In this document: piece after piece, positions 24,588-33,760 of the stretch
How the letters are laid out: every line of letters begins with the position of its first letter
Position numbering within the stretch: the stretch's first letter is position 1
Assembly (NCBI RefSeq): GCF_000717915.1
Contig: NZ_JOCX01000010.1
Coordinates: forward strand, 186,001-250,000
DNA from: Streptomyces sp. NRRL S-244
Lineage (GTDB): Bacteria > Actinomycetota > Actinomycetes > Streptomycetales > Streptomycetaceae
Length of the DNA stretch: 64,000 nt
Direction: 5' to 3'
Notes under the pieces: generated by a model
The model's input: the letters and a program-made list of their open reading frames with translations, nothing else
Told to the model about the DNA's origin: nothing
The model's database searches: none
Made by a program: the position numbers and the translations under genes

Positions 24588-25814
24588 TCAGGCGGGGGTG
24601 GGGTGGCTTGGTGCGGGGGCGGGATCCACGGCCGGGGCGGCCGCGGGTGCAGGTGCCGGAGCGGCTGCTTCCGGCAGGCGCAGGGTGAACGTGGAGCCCT
24701 GACCCTCGGAGCTCCATACGGACACCTCCCCGCCGTGTGAGGCCGCTACGTGCTTCACGATCGCAAGGCCGAGGCCGGTTCCTCCCGTGGCACGGGAGCG
24801 GGCCGGGTCCACGCGGTAGAAGCGCTCGAAGATGCGCTCGCGGTCCTTTTCCGGGATGCCGATGCCCTGGTCGGTCACGGCGATCTCGATCAAGTCTCCC
24901 CCAGGTGCCGCGACCTTGCGTCCGGCTATGCCGACGCGGGTGCGGGCGGGGCTGTAGTTGACGGCGTTCTCGACCAGGTTCCCCAGGGCCGCCGCGAGCT
25001 GGCCGCGGTTGCCCCAGACGCGCAGGTCGGCGGTGCCGCCCGCGGCCATGGTGATCTGCTTGGAGGACGCCGTGTGGCGGCAGCGGTCGATGGCCTCGGC
25101 CACGAGCGTATCCACCCGTACGGGCTCCGCGTCCTCGAGCGGGTCGTCGTTCTGGACCCGGGAGAGGTCGATGAGCTCCTGTACGAGGTTGATCAGGCGG
25201 GTGGCCTCGATCTGCATGCGGCCGGCGAAGCGGCTGACCGCCTCGGGGTCGTCCGCGGCGTCCATGACGGCCTCGGACAGCAGGGAGATCGCTCCCACCG
25301 GCGTCTTCAGCTCGTGCGACACGTTCGCGACGAAGTCGCGCCGTACGGCCTCGATGCGGCGGGCCTCGGTGAGGTCCTCGACCAGGAGCAGGACCAGCCG
25401 TGAGCCGAGCGGGGCGACGCGCGCCGAGACCGCGAGGGCCTCGCCGCGGCCGGTGCCGCGCCGGGGCAGGTCGAGCTCGACCTGGCGTATTTCCCCGTCG
25501 CGGCGGGTGTCGCGGGCCATGTGGAGCATGGGCTCGACGGCCAGTTTGCCGCCGCGTACCAGTCCGAGGGCGTACGCCGCCGAGCTGGCCTTGACCACCG
25601 CGTCGCCCTCGTCGAGTACGACGGCGGAGGAGCGGAGCACGGAGAGGACGGTGTCCACGCCGGGCGGGAGCACCGCGTTGATGTCGGGGCGCATGGAGCT
25701 CCGGGTGGGGCGGGCCTGGTCGCGCTCGCTCCAGCGGAACGCCAGCATCGCGATCACACCGGTGCAAAGACCGGCGATCGCTGCAGCTGCGGCGACCGCC
25801 GCGTTCACGTCCAT
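24588..25814 (-). CDS. phoR: PhoR (SenX3-type) sensor histidine kinase
   Basis: A 408-aa membrane kinase with one N-terminal transmembrane helix (AAVAAAAAIAGLCTGVIAMLAFRW), a PAS-like sensing region (about 45-160), HisKA domain with phospho-acceptor His in VANVSHELKTPVGAISLL (about residue 170), and an HATPase domain with N box NLVENAVNYSP, G1 TDQGIGIPEKD, and G2 GGTGLGLAIVKHV. A Pro/Ala-rich tail ends the protein. It phosphorylates PhoP when phosphate is low and is held back by PhoU/PstSCAB. It is divergent from phoU, sharing a PHO-box control region. Confidence 0.95.
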   Translation of the reverse strand: MDVNAAVAAAAAIAGLCTGVIAMLAFRWSERDQARPTRSSMRPDINAVLPPGVDTVLSVLRSSAVVLDEGDAVVKASSAAYALGLVRGGKLAVEPMLHMARDTRRDGEIRQVELDLPRRGTGRGEALAVSARVAPLGSRLVLLLVEDLTEARRIEAVRRDFVANVSHELKTPVGAISLLSEAVMDAADDPEAVSRFAGRMQIEATRLINLVQELIDLSRVQNDDPLEDAEPVRVDTLVAEAIDRCRHTASSKQITMAAGGTADLRVWGNRGQLAAALGNLVENAVNYSPARTRVGIAGRKVAAPGGDLIEIAVTDQGIGIPEKDRERIFERFYRVDPARSRATGGTGLGLAIVKHVAASHGGEVSVWSSEGQGSTFTLRLPEAAAPAPAPAAAPAVDPAPAPSHPTPA

Positions 25815-25887
25815 GCCTCAAGGTTAAGCAGGCTCGACGGCACTTCCACAGCCGTTCGGGTGGCACCTCGAACACTCGTCGCCCAGA

Positions 25888-25920
25888 GTTCACCGTGGCG
25901 ACGGGGCTGATTCACTTGTG
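25888..25920. promoter_or_regulatory. PHO box (PhoP operator) between phoR and phoU
   Basis: Three abutting 11-bp units read GTTCACCGTGG (25888-25898), CGACGGGGCTG (25899-25909) and ATTCACTTGTG (25910-25920). Units one and three fit the PhoP direct-repeat consensus G(G/T)TCAYYYR(G/C)G; the middle one is degenerate. The position 74 bp before phoR and 110 bp before phoU is that of the well-studied bidirectional phoU-phoRP promoter of S. coelicolor and S. lividans. Confidence 0.8.
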
Positions 25921-26030
25921 ATGCCGGAGTCGGACGCGTTTGCGCCCCACCGTGTCAACGTGGGGGCACGAGGCCGCCCCGGCCCGTCCCACACGGGCAG
26001 CAGAGGCAGTAGGCAAGAGAGGGACAATCC

Positions 26031-26708
26031 ATGCGCGACGCGTACCACGAGGAACTGGACTCGATCGGGGAAGGCCTGGTCGAAATGGCCCGGCTCGTCG
26101 GTTCCGCGATCGGGCGGGCCACGACGTCCATGCTCGACGCCGACCTGAAGCTCGCCGAGAGCGTCATCGCCGCCGACCAGAAGGTGGACGACCTCCAGCA
26201 CGACCTGGAGGCCCGCGCCATCGCGCTGCTGGCCCGCCAGCAGCCGGTCGCCACCGACCTGCGCATCGTGGTGACCTCGCTGCGCATGTCGGCCGACCTG
26301 GAGCGCTCGGGCGACCTGGCCCAGCACGTGGCGAAGCTGGCCCGGCTGCGCTTCCCGGACACCGCGGTACCGCGGGACCTGCACGCGACCATCCTGGAGA
26401 TGGGGCAGCTGGCGCAGCGCCTGATGGCGAAGGCGGCCGAGGTCATCATCACGAAGGACGTCGACCTGGCCCTCCAGCTGGAGCAGGACGACGACGAGAT
26501 GGACCAGTTGCACCGCACCCTGTTCCAGCACCTGATGGACGACCGCTGGAAGCACGGCATCGAGACCGCGGTGGACGTGACCCTGCTGGGCCGCTACTAC
26601 GAGCGCTTCGCGGACCACGCGGTGTCTGTGGCCAAGCGCGTGGTCTACCTGGTGACGGGCGAGCACGCGGACGAGCTGCAGGCGCCGACGGTGGTCGACG
26701 GCGTCTGA
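26031..26708 (+). CDS. phoU: Phosphate signalling regulator PhoU
   Basis: A 225-aa two-PhoU-domain all-helical protein. Each half carries the metal-binding E/DxxxD-type motifs (VIAADQKVDDLQHDLEARAIALLARQQPVATDLRIVVTSLRM in the first; LEQDDDEMDQLHRTLFQHLMD and LGRYYERFADHAVSVAKRVVYLVTGE in the second). It couples the Pst phosphate transporter to PhoR and dampens the PHO response under phosphate-replete conditions. The start ATG is preceded by an AGAGAGGGA-type Shine-Dalgarno. No pst genes lie within the window. Confidence 0.95.
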   Translation: MRDAYHEELDSIGEGLVEMARLVGSAIGRATTSMLDADLKLAESVIAADQKVDDLQHDLEARAIALLARQQPVATDLRIVVTSLRMSADLERSGDLAQHVAKLARLRFPDTAVPRDLHATILEMGQLAQRLMAKAAEVIITKDVDLALQLEQDDDEMDQLHRTLFQHLMDDRWKHGIETAVDVTLLGRYYERFADHAVSVAKRVVYLVTGEHADELQAPTVVDGV

Positions 26709-26828
26709 GCCGATCTGCACCAGTGCGCCGTTGACGCGCCGGTGCGGCTGGGCATGAATGAGGGCGAAGGCAGTAAGAGGCTCTGAGAAGCAGTAAGACG
26801 CCACGCACGCCGCCTGCGAGGAGGATCC

Positions 26829-26981
26829 ATGCCCGATTCCCCCGTCCCCATCACCCCGGAGCACGAGCAGCAGCAACCGCGGCCTGAACCGCTGCGGCTC
26901 CCGCTGCTCGCGGCTTGCGGCTGCGGCTCGGGCTGCGGCTGCGGCTGCCAGTCCGGCGCGCCCTGCCAGTGCGGAGGCTGA
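26829..26981 (+). CDS. 50-aa cysteine-rich, metallothionein-like protein
   Basis: A short gene of 50 codons with a strong GAGGAGG Shine-Dalgarno right before the ATG. The N-terminal half is Pro/Glu/Gln-rich (MPDSPVPITPEHEQQQPRPE); the C-terminal half has seven cysteines in 19 residues: C30, C32, C36, C38, C40, C46 and C48, in CGCGSGCGCGCQSGAPCQCGG-type CxC spacing. CxC clusters without aromatic residues are the hallmark of metallothioneins and other metal-thiolate proteins. It lies 120 bp after phoU and is followed by a strong terminator. Metal binding is inferred; a thioether peptide precursor is less likely because no modification genes are near. Confidence 0.75.
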   Translation: MPDSPVPITPEHEQQQPRPEPLRLPLLAACGCGSGCGCGCQSGAPCQCGG

Positions 26982-27047
26982 CCCGGCCGAACCGGGCCGG
27001 CACGGCACCAGCAGTAGTAGCAGTAGCAGTAGCAGCAGTAAGGAGAG

Positions 27048-27085
27048 AGGCCCCCTGCCCGCGGAGATCCGCAGGCAGGGGGCCT
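27048..27085. terminator. Strong terminator after the Cys-rich gene
   Basis: AGGCCCCCTGCC (27048-27059) pairs with GGCAGGGGGCCT (27074-27085), with an inner GCGGA/TCCGC stem, between convergent genes. It is preceded by a (GCAGTA)-like triplet tract (27011-27040) full of TAG stops. Confidence 0.88.
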
Positions 27086-27145
27086 TTCTCGGGCTTGCTC
27101 GGGCTTGCTCGGTCCTCTGGACCTTCTCGGCCCTCTAAGCCGGAC

Positions 27146-28078
27146 CTACCAGAACACGACGAGGTAGCCGTTGCCGCCCAGGCCACCGGGGCTGCCGGGG
27201 CCGCCGACGGTGGTGCCGCCCACGCCGCCGCCACCGCCGTTGCCGCCCGCGGAGGTGTTCGTCGCCGGCAGCTGCACGATGCCGTCGACGGCGGCCCCGC
27301 CCACGCCGCCCTGGGCGCCGCTCTGACCGCTCGCACCGCTGCGGTTCGTCACGTCGAGGCTGTTGCAGGTTCCGTTGCCGCCGGCGCCGCCCGTACCCGG
27401 GGTGCCGGTCGTGGCGGTGCCGCCGCCCCCACCGCCACCGCCGGTGCCGCCCGTCGCGCTGAGCTGGATGCCACCCGCCGAGGTCAGCGTCGTCGGGCTG
27501 CCGGTCCCGCCGGTGCCGCCCGGCTGTCCGTTGTTGCCGCCGGCGGCACCGCCGGGACCGACTGCGCCGGCACCGCCGCCGGCGCCCACGTCCACCGTGT
27601 AGCTCTGGCCGGGCTTCACCTTGATGACGCACCAGGTGAACCCGCCGGCGCCGCCGCCACCGCCCTGGCCTCCGTTGCCGGTCAGCTCGGCGCTCGCGCC
27701 GCCGCCTCCGCCGCCTCCGCCCCCTCCGCCGCCCCAGGCCTGGACGTGCACCGAGGTGACGCCCTCGGGCGGCGTGAAGAACCCGTCCGCGGTGAAGTCC
27801 CGCAGGCCGTGGATGTCGGTGGGCGCCTTCGGCTCCTTGGGCTTGGGCCTGTCGCCCTCGCCGTAGGGGCCGTCGCTGTCGCCGGAGCCGTGGGGGCGGT
27901 CGCTGTCACCGGCACCGTGGGGGCGGTCGCTGTCGCCGACGCCGTGGGGGCCGTCGTACGCGAGTGCGCCGGGCGCCATGGTGAGGAGCTGGCCGGAGAG
28001 GGCCACCGCTGTCAGGGCGGAGGCGAGGAGCACCCGGCGGGGGGCGCGGGAGCGCTGGGAAACGGGCTTCTGGTTCAC
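27146..28078 (-). CDS. Secreted glycine-rich repeat protein
   Basis: A 310-aa exported protein. The signal peptide is VLLASALTAVALSGQLLTMAPGALA. It is followed by a short charged repeat region built of GDSDRPHG(A/S)G units (about 45-75), then a domain beginning FFTPPEGVTSVHVQAWGGGGGG and continuing as a polyglycine-rich beta-structure (GGGGAGGFTWCVIKVKPGQSYTVDVGAGGGAG), as in phage-tail and surface glycine-rich domains. Two Cys (WCVIK, GTCNSLD) could form a disulfide. The GTG at 28078 has a GAAGGA Shine-Dalgarno 9 nt upstream; it is preferred over a longer form. It is probably a cell-surface or extracellular structural protein; function unknown. Confidence 0.8.
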   Translation of the reverse strand: MNQKPVSQRSRAPRRVLLASALTAVALSGQLLTMAPGALAYDGPHGVGDSDRPHGAGDSDRPHGSGDSDGPYGEGDRPKPKEPKAPTDIHGLRDFTADGFFTPPEGVTSVHVQAWGGGGGGGGGGGGASAELTGNGGQGGGGGAGGFTWCVIKVKPGQSYTVDVGAGGGAGAVGPGGAAGGNNGQPGGTGGTGSPTTLTSAGGIQLSATGGTGGGGGGGGTATTGTPGTGGAGGNGTCNSLDVTNRSGASGQSGAQGGVGGAAVDGIVQLPATNTSAGGNGGGGGVGGTTVGGPGSPGGLGGNGYLVVFW

Positions 28079-28300
28079 GGAGCGAGTTCCTTCCCCGCGG
28101 GGAGCCGAGGCTCTCGCGGAGGACGAGTGAATACGGGACCGGTCGGCCCGCGAGCCCATCGGACCCTCACCCTCCGCACTCCGCACCCCGACGAACCGAT
28201 ACTTGGCCCGCGCAGGTGACCGGTTGGTCCACCCGAGCGACCAAGATCCCCGGTCCGTCGCCGACTCCCCTCCCCCGCCCCGCCCTCGCCCCCGAACGCC

Positions 28301-28345
28301 AACAGGCCCTCTACCCGCCGAAAACCGGCGGGTAGAGGGCCTGTT
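28301..28345 (-). terminator. Very strong terminator after gpmA
   Basis: A 20-bp perfect stem (AACAGGCCCTCTACCCGCCG at 28301-28320 with its complement at 28326-28345) and a 5-nt loop, starting 13 bp beyond the gpmA stop codon. It is the longest perfect hairpin in the window. Confidence 0.92.
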
Positions 28346-28357
28346 CGTGCGTGAGGA

Positions 28358-29119
28358 CTACTTCTTCTTGCCCTGGTTCTTGACGGCCTCGATGGCGGCC
28401 GCGGCGGCGGCCGGGTCGAGGTAGGTGCCGCCCGGCTTGAGGGGCTTGAACTCGGCGTCCAGCTCGTAGGCGAGCGGGATGCCGGTCGGGATGTTGAGGC
28501 CCGCGATGTCGGCGTCGGAGATGCCGTCCAGGTGCTTGACCAGCGCGCGGAGGCTGTTGCCGTGCGCGGCGACCAGGACGGTGCGGCCCGCGAGGAGGTC
28601 CGGGACGATGCCGTCGTACCAGTACGGGAGCATGCGGACGACGACGTCCTTCAGGCACTCCGTCTTCGGGCGCAGCTCCGGCGGGATGGTCGCGTAGCGC
28701 GGGTCCTCGGACTGGGAGAACTCCGTACCGTCCTCGAGGGCCGGCGGCGGGGTGTCGTACGAGCGGCGCCACAGCATGAACTGCTCCTCGCCGAACTCGG
28801 CGAGGGTCTGGGCCTTGTCCTTGCCCTGGAGCGCACCGTAGTGGCGCTCGTTCAGGCGCCAGGAGCGGTGGACCGGGATCCAGTGGCGGTCGGCGGCCTC
28901 GAGCGCCATCTGCGCGGTGCGGATCGCGCGCTTCTGGAGCGAGGTGTGCACGACATCGGGGAGCAGGCCGGCGTCCTTGAGCAGCTCACCGCCGCGGACC
29001 GCCTCCTTCTCGCCCTTCTCGTTGAGATTGACGTCCACCCAGCCGGTGAACAGGTTCTTCGCGTTCCACTCGCTCTCGCCGTGGCGGAGGAGGATCAGCT
29101 TGTACGGTGCGTCGGCCAT
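28358..29119 (-). CDS. gpmA: 2,3-bisphosphoglycerate-dependent phosphoglycerate mutase
   Basis: A 253-aa glycolytic enzyme converting 3-phosphoglycerate to 2-phosphoglycerate. The histidine phosphatase signature [12 protein letters not shown] (phospho-His about residue 14), [14 protein letters not shown], and the second catalytic His in [21 protein letters not shown] are all present, and length equals that of the S. coelicolor enzyme. A Lys-rich C-terminus (NQGKKK) closes the active site. ATG at 29119 is 7 nt after a TAGGCT -10 (minus strand, 29132-29127), so the transcript is probably leaderless. Confidence 0.96.
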   Translation of the reverse strand: MADAPYKLILLRHGESEWNAKNLFTGWVDVNLNEKGEKEAVRGGELLKDAGLLPDVVHTSLQKRAIRTAQMALEAADRHWIPVHRSWRLNERHYGALQGKDKAQTLAEFGEEQFMLWRRSYDTPPPALEDGTEFSQSEDPRYATIPPELRPKTECLKDVVVRMLPYWYDGIVPDLLAGRTVLVAAHGNSLRALVKHLDGISDADIAGLNIPTGIPLAYELDAEFKPLKPGGTYLDPAAAAAAIEAVKNQGKKK

Positions 29120-29186
29120 GCGTACGAGCCTAATGGACGCGCGGGAGCGCCCGCGCGCGGCGTCCACGGCCGCCGACGAGCCGTGG

Positions 29187-29205
29187 ATTGACGGTGCGCG
29201 TCAAT
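29187..29205. promoter_or_regulatory. Inverted repeat upstream of the MFS gene
   Basis: ATTGACG-N5-CGTCAAT (29187-29205) is a perfect 7-bp inverted repeat between gpmA and the MFS gene. It contains TTGACG and could be an operator for the transporter. A TAGGGT -10-like box follows at 29234-29239. Confidence 0.5.
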
Positions 29206-29283
29206 TCGGTAGCCCGCGCGGACCCCCCACCCGTAGGGTGCGATGAGCAGGAGAGACACTTACATCACCGGGGGGAATCCGTC

Positions 29284-30585
29284 ATGTCCGTTGCCAGTCT
29301 CAGACGGGCGGCGCGTGAGAGCGTGGCCGGCCTCCCCCGCGAGTTCTGGTGGCTGTGGACCAGCACCCTGGTGAACCGGCTCGGGGCGTTCGTCGCCACT
29401 TTCATGACCTTGTACCTGACCGTGGACCGGGGCTATTCGGCCTCCTTCGCGGGACTCGTGGTGGCCCTGCACGGGCTCGGCGGGGTCGTCTCCTCGCTCG
29501 GCGCGGGCGTGATGGCCGACCGCCTCGGCCGGCGCCCCACCCTGGTGGCGGCCCAGGCCTCGACGGCGTTCTCGGTGGCGCTGCTCGGCTTCATGGAGCA
29601 CCCGGCCGCGATCGCGGCGGTGGCGCTGCTGGTCGGCATGACCTCGGACGCCTCGCGCCCGGCCGTGCAGGCGATGATGGCGGACATCGTCCGGCCGGAG
29701 GACCGGGTCCGCGCCTTCGCGCTGAACTACTGGGCGATCAACCTCGGCTTCGCCGTCTCGGCGACGGCCGCGGGCTTCGTCGCCGAGTACAGCTACCTGG
29801 CCGGCTTCCTCGGCGAGGCGGCGCTGACGCTGGTCTGCGCGGTCCTCGTGTACATGAAGCTGCCGGAGTCGCGGCCGGAGCGGACCACCGCGGAGCAGGC
29901 GGCCGCCGAGCCGGAGATCGGGCTCGGGACGGTACTGCGGGACGGGCGCTTCATGGGCGTGGTCGGGCTGTCGTTCCTGATCTCGCTGATCTTCATGCAG
30001 GGCTCGTTCGGGCTGCCGCTGGCGATGGGCTCGGGTGGCTTCTCCGCCAGGGACTACGGTCTGGTCATCGCCGTCAACGGGGTGCTGATCGTGCTGCTGC
30101 AGATCCCGGTCACCCGGTTCCTGGAGAAGGGCGACCCGCAGAAGCTGCTGTTGATCTCGGCGCTGCTGGCCGGGTACGGGTTCGGGCTGACGGCCTTCGC
30201 CGGGTCGGTGTGGAGCCTGGGGCTGACGGTCTGCGTCTGGACGCTGGCCGAGATCGTCAACTCCCCGACCCAGATGGGCCTGGTCGCCCGGCTCTCCCCG
30301 CTGCACGGGCGCGGCCGCTACCAGGGCATGTACACGATGTCCTGGGCGGTGGCCGCGCTGATGGCTCCGCTGATGGCCGGATTCATGATCGACCGGTGGG
30401 GCGCCGACTGGCTCTGGGCGTCCGTGGCGCTGCTGGGCACGGTGGCGGCGCTGGGCTACTGGCTGCTGATGCGGAGACTGGCGGACGGCGAGCCCCGGCC
30501 CGTGGTCACGGCACCGGCATCTGCACCGGCACCGTCTGCCGCGCCGACGGTCCCGGCGACGGCCCCGGCCGTCGCCGAAGCCTAG
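29284..30585 (+). CDS. MFS transporter
   Basis: A 433-aa major facilitator superfamily protein with about 12 membrane helices. The A-motif between helices 2 and 3 reads GVMADRLGRRPTLVAAQ, and MTSDASRPAVQAMMADIV is the helix 4-5 region of drug/H+ antiporter-like members. A Pro/Ala-rich tail (VVTAPASAPAPSAAPTVPATAP) is cytoplasmic. It likely exports a small molecule; the substrate cannot be predicted. ATG at 29284 follows a GGGGG Shine-Dalgarno. Its stop codon and that of the convergent YbjN gene share the same CTAG tetranucleotide. Confidence 0.88.
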   Translation: MSVASLRRAARESVAGLPREFWWLWTSTLVNRLGAFVATFMTLYLTVDRGYSASFAGLVVALHGLGGVVSSLGAGVMADRLGRRPTLVAAQASTAFSVALLGFMEHPAAIAAVALLVGMTSDASRPAVQAMMADIVRPEDRVRAFALNYWAINLGFAVSATAAGFVAEYSYLAGFLGEAALTLVCAVLVYMKLPESRPERTTAEQAAAEPEIGLGTVLRDGRFMGVVGLSFLISLIFMQGSFGLPLAMGSGGFSARDYGLVIAVNGVLIVLLQIPVTRFLEKGDPQKLLLISALLAGYGFGLTAFAGSVWSLGLTVCVWTLAEIVNSPTQMGLVARLSPLHGRGRYQGMYTMSWAVAALMAPLMAGFMIDRWGADWLWASVALLGTVAALGYWLLMRRLADGEPRPVVTAPASAPAPSAAPTVPATAPAVAEA

Positions 30586-31079
30586 GACGACGTCCGCGAC
30601 GGCTGCGTCAGGTGCTTGAAGGCGTCCAGGTTGCGGGTCGGCTCGCCGCGCGAGACGCGCCACTCGTACTCGCGCCGGATCGCGCTCGCGAAGCCCAGCT
30701 CCAGCAGCGTGTTGAACGCGCCGTCCGCCGCCTCCAGGACCGTGCCGAGCAGCCGGTCCAGATCCTCCGGGGTGACGACCGACAGCGGGAGCCGGGCCGT
30801 CAGGTAGATGTCGCCGAGCGGGTCGACCGCGTAGGCCATCCCGTACAGCTTGAGGTTGCGTTCCAGCAGCCAGCGGTGGACGCCCGCCTCGTTCTCGTCG
30901 GGGTGGCGGATCACGAACGCGTTGACCGACAGCGAGTGCCGCCCGGCCCGGAGCGAGCAGGTGGTGGACAGCTTGCGCGTGCCGGGGAGCTGGACGACGT
31001 ACGAACCGGGCTCGGGGCTCTCCCAGCCCAGTCCGGCCTCGGTCAGCGTGCTCTCGATGATCGCGGCGGTGTCAGCCAT
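30582..31079 (-). CDS. YbjN-domain protein
   Basis: A 165-aa protein with a YbjN (putative bacterial sensory transduction regulator) fold, related to type III secretion chaperone-like alpha/beta proteins. Recognisable segments are [48 protein letters not shown] and the C-terminal [30 protein letters not shown]. Its start overlaps the mshA stop by 8 nt, so it is translationally coupled to mycothiol synthesis, a linkage conserved in streptomycetes as I recall. The biochemical role is unknown. ATG at 31079 is chosen over 31109 because the family starts at MADTAA. Confidence 0.85.
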   Translation of the reverse strand: MADTAAIIESTLTEAGLGWESPEPGSYVVQLPGTRKLSTTCSLRAGRHSLSVNAFVIRHPDENEAGVHRWLLERNLKLYGMAYAVDPLGDIYLTARLPLSVVTPEDLDRLLGTVLEAADGAFNTLLELGFASAIRREYEWRVSRGEPTRNLDAFKHLTQPSRTSS

Positions 31080-32454
31080 GGTGGGAGCGTACGCGACGGC
31101 GGTGATCATGCATCGCCGCGGTGTACACGTCCGCCGTGCCGCTCGCCGCCGTGTCCCAGCCGAAGAACTGCGCGTGCCGCGCGGCCTCGGCGCCCATCCG
31201 GTCCGCGAGTCCCGGCTCGTCGACGAAGCGCCGTAGCTCGCGCGCGTAGTCCACCGGGTCGTGCCCGGGTACGAGGATCCCCGTCACGCCGTCGTTGACG
31301 GCGACCGGCAGCCCGCCGACCGCGGCGGCCAGCACCGGGGTGCCGGTGGCCTGGGCCTCGATCGCGACGAGCCCGAAGGACTCGCTGTACGAGGGCATGA
31401 CCAGCACGGACGCCGCCCGGAACCAGTCGGCGAGCGCGTCCTGGCGGACCGGCGGGTGGAAGTGGACGATGTCGGCGATGCCGAGCTTCGCGGCGAGCTT
31501 CTGGAGCCCCTCCGGCTTGGCGAGCCCGCTGCCGCTGGGTCCGCCGACGACCGGGACGAAGAGGCGCCGGCGCAGCGAGGGGTCGCGGTCGACGAGCTCG
31601 GCGACCGCGCGCAGCAGGATGTCGGGGGCCTTGAGCGGCTGGATCCGGCCGGCGAAGAGCGGGATGACGGCGTCCTGCGGCAGGCCGAGGCGGGCGCGGG
31701 CGGCGGCCCGGCCGTCGCCGACGGTGAAGCGGTCGAGGTTCACGCCGGGGTGGACGACGGCCACCTTGCCGGGGTCGGCCTCGTAGTGCCGGACGAGCTC
31801 GTCGGCCTCTTCTGTGGTGTTCGCGATGAGCCGGTCGGCGGCGGCCACGATCTGGGTCTCGCCGATGACGCGGGCGGCGGGCTCGGGCGTGTCGCCCTCG
31901 GCGAGCGCGGCGTTCTTGACCTTGGCCATGGTGTGCATGGCGTGGACGAGGGGGACGCCCCAGCGCTCGGCGGCGAGCCAGCCGACGTGGCCGGAGAGCC
32001 AGTAGTGGGAGTGGACGAGGTCGTAGTAGCCGGGCCGGTGGCCGGCCCAGGCCTGCATGACGCCGTGGGTGAAGGCGCACAGCTGGGCCGGGAGCTCCTC
32101 CTTGGCGAGGCCTTCGTACGGGCCCGCGTCCACGTGCCGTACGAGGACCCCGGGGGCCAGCTCGACCGCGGACGGCAGGCCGCCCTCGGTGGCGCGGGTG
32201 AAGATCTCGACCTCGATGTTGATCGCGGCGAGGCGCTTGGCCAGCTCCACGATGTACACGTTCATGCCGCCGGCGTCGCCGGTGCCGGGCTGGTGCAGCG
32301 GTGAGGTGTGCACGCTGAGCATGGCCACGCGGCGCGGCTTGCGGTGGTGGCCGACGGCCGGCAGGCGCAGGCGCGGCGGGTCGTGGCGGGTGCCGCGGGC
32401 GGCGGCGATGCGCCCGCCGATGCTGCCGCCGAGGCGGGACACGTACTGGCTCAA
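31072..32454 (-). CDS. mshA: D-inositol-3-phosphate glycosyltransferase MshA
   Basis: A 460-aa GT-B (GT4) enzyme that starts mycothiol synthesis by joining GlcNAc from UDP-GlcNAc to 1L-myo-inositol-1-phosphate. The signatures [28 protein letters not shown] at the N-terminus, [33 protein letters not shown], the donor-binding [14 protein letters not shown] and [26 protein letters not shown] are specific. The most likely start is TTG at 32454 with AGAGGAA upstream; no ATG or GTG lies near enough to the domain. mshD at the far end of the window completes the same pathway. Confidence 0.93.
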   Translation of the reverse strand: MSQYVSRLGGSIGGRIAAARGTRHDPPRLRLPAVGHHRKPRRVAMLSVHTSPLHQPGTGDAGGMNVYIVELAKRLAAINIEVEIFTRATEGGLPSAVELAPGVLVRHVDAGPYEGLAKEELPAQLCAFTHGVMQAWAGHRPGYYDLVHSHYWLSGHVGWLAAERWGVPLVHAMHTMAKVKNAALAEGDTPEPAARVIGETQIVAAADRLIANTTEEADELVRHYEADPGKVAVVHPGVNLDRFTVGDGRAAARARLGLPQDAVIPLFAGRIQPLKAPDILLRAVAELVDRDPSLRRRLFVPVVGGPSGSGLAKPEGLQKLAAKLGIADIVHFHPPVRQDALADWFRAASVLVMPSYSESFGLVAIEAQATGTPVLAAAVGGLPVAVNDGVTGILVPGHDPVDYARELRRFVDEPGLADRMGAEAARHAQFFGWDTAASGTADVYTAAMHDHRRRVRSHHG

Positions 32455-32703
32455 GGGAGCAGTTCCTCTCGCTCGGACGACACTCGGACGGCGCGCGGTG
32501 GGAGTGCGGACCACCGGCGGAACGCGGACAGGGCACGTGCAGGGCATGACGGAAGGAGCGCACGGGGCGCCCTTCAAGGAGTGCAACCCGGATGGCCGCG
32601 TCCCGCATTCCGGGGGAGCGCGCCTTTTTCCTCGGCGTTTGCGTCGAGGGCCTGCCCGGGGGCGGATTCCGTCAGGTGGGTGCGCTCCGCTTACGCTCGG
32701 CGC

Positions 32704-33516
32704 ATGTCCTCCCGCTCCGCCGCCCCGCCCCCGCGCCGCCCCGTGGGCACGGTGACGCGCGGGACGACGAATCCGAACCGGCTGCGCCGGATGGACCGCT
32801 GGATCGCGGCCACGCACGGGCCGGTGCTGCGGCGCTCGGAGGCCCCGGTCGCGGTGGACCTCGGCTACGGGGCCGCGCCGTGGACGGCGGTCGAGCTGCT
32901 GGCCCGGCTGCGGGAGGCGGCGCCGCGGGTGCGGGTGGTCGGCATCGAGATCGAGCCGGCGCGGGTCGCGGGGGCGAAGCCGTACGAGCGGGAGGGGCTG
33001 AGCTTCCGGCACGGCGGGTTCGAGGTGCCGCTGGAGGGCGGGGCCCGGCCGACGCTGATCCGCGCGGCGAACGTACTGCGCCAGTACGACGAGGAGCAGG
33101 TCGCGGAGGTGTGGGAGCGGCTGTGCGCCCGGCTGACCCCGGACGGGCTGCTCGTCGAGGGCACCTGTGACGAGATCGGACGGCGCCATGTGTGGGTCGC
33201 GTTGGGGCCCGAGGGGGCGCGCACGGTGACGTTCGCGACCCGGCTGGGCTCCCTGGAGCGACCCTCGGACCTGGCGGAGCGGCTGCCGAAGGCGCTCATC
33301 CACCGCAATGTGCCGGGGGAACCGGTGCACGCGTTCCTGCGCGACTTCGACCGCGCGTGGGCGGCGGCCTCCCCGTACGCCTCGTACGGCGCGCGGCAGC
33401 GCTGGATCCGGACGGCGCGTGCGCTGGCCGCGGACTGGCCGCTGGCGGACGGGCCGGGGCGGTGGCGGCAGGGGGAACTGACCGTGCGCTGGGAGGCGTT
33501 GCGCCCGGCGGGGTGA
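32704..33516 (+). CDS. Class I SAM-dependent methyltransferase
   Basis: A 270-aa protein with a Rossmann-type SAM-binding domain: motif [23 protein letters not shown], motif [13 protein letters not shown], and later [15 protein letters not shown] and [16 protein letters not shown]. The C-terminal third ([44 protein letters not shown]) is conserved in a streptomycete family of unknown substrate. ATG at 32704 is 6 nt after a TACGCT box (32692-32697), so the mRNA is probably leaderless. It is divergent from mshA across 249 bp in which I see no other feature. Confidence 0.82.
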   Translation: MSSRSAAPPPRRPVGTVTRGTTNPNRLRRMDRWIAATHGPVLRRSEAPVAVDLGYGAAPWTAVELLARLREAAPRVRVVGIEIEPARVAGAKPYEREGLSFRHGGFEVPLEGGARPTLIRAANVLRQYDEEQVAEVWERLCARLTPDGLLVEGTCDEIGRRHVWVALGPEGARTVTFATRLGSLERPSDLAERLPKALIHRNVPGEPVHAFLRDFDRAWAAASPYASYGARQRWIRTARALAADWPLADGPGRWRQGELTVRWEALRPAG

Positions 33517-33760
33517 ATGTGGCGGGACGGGGAACCGGTTGCCGGGGTGGCCCGTTGAGTCGTCGGGGACAGGTGTGGGGGACTGGGCGGGACCGGGGGC
33601 CGGGGCCGGGGCCGGGCCAGGACGAGAGTCAAGATCGGGACGGCATCCGTGAGGGTGTTGGAATTCACCCACTCGTGGCACCATCCCGAAGGCAGGGCAA
33701 AGTTACTGATGAATAGTCAGATCTGATACCGGATCCGACTCGGGGCACCTTGGGGGGACC

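Noticed and set aside
26829..26981. Cys-rich 50-aa gene considered as a lanthipeptide or other RiPP precursor
   Set aside because: No modification, protease or transporter genes of RiPP type are nearby, and the CxC spacing without Ser/Thr partners fits metal binding better.
27008..27042. A CAG/TAG triplet tract that looks like a codon repeat
   Set aside because: Every likely frame meets TAG stops or lies after the stop of the Cys-rich gene; treated as simple repeat DNA before the terminator.
33517..33760. Possible c-di-AMP (ydaO) riboswitch upstream of the NlpC/P60 gene
   Set aside because: Cell-wall hydrolase genes in Streptomyces can carry one, but the conserved ydaO sequence blocks are not visible here; only G-rich tracts and a TCAGATCTGA palindrome are seen.
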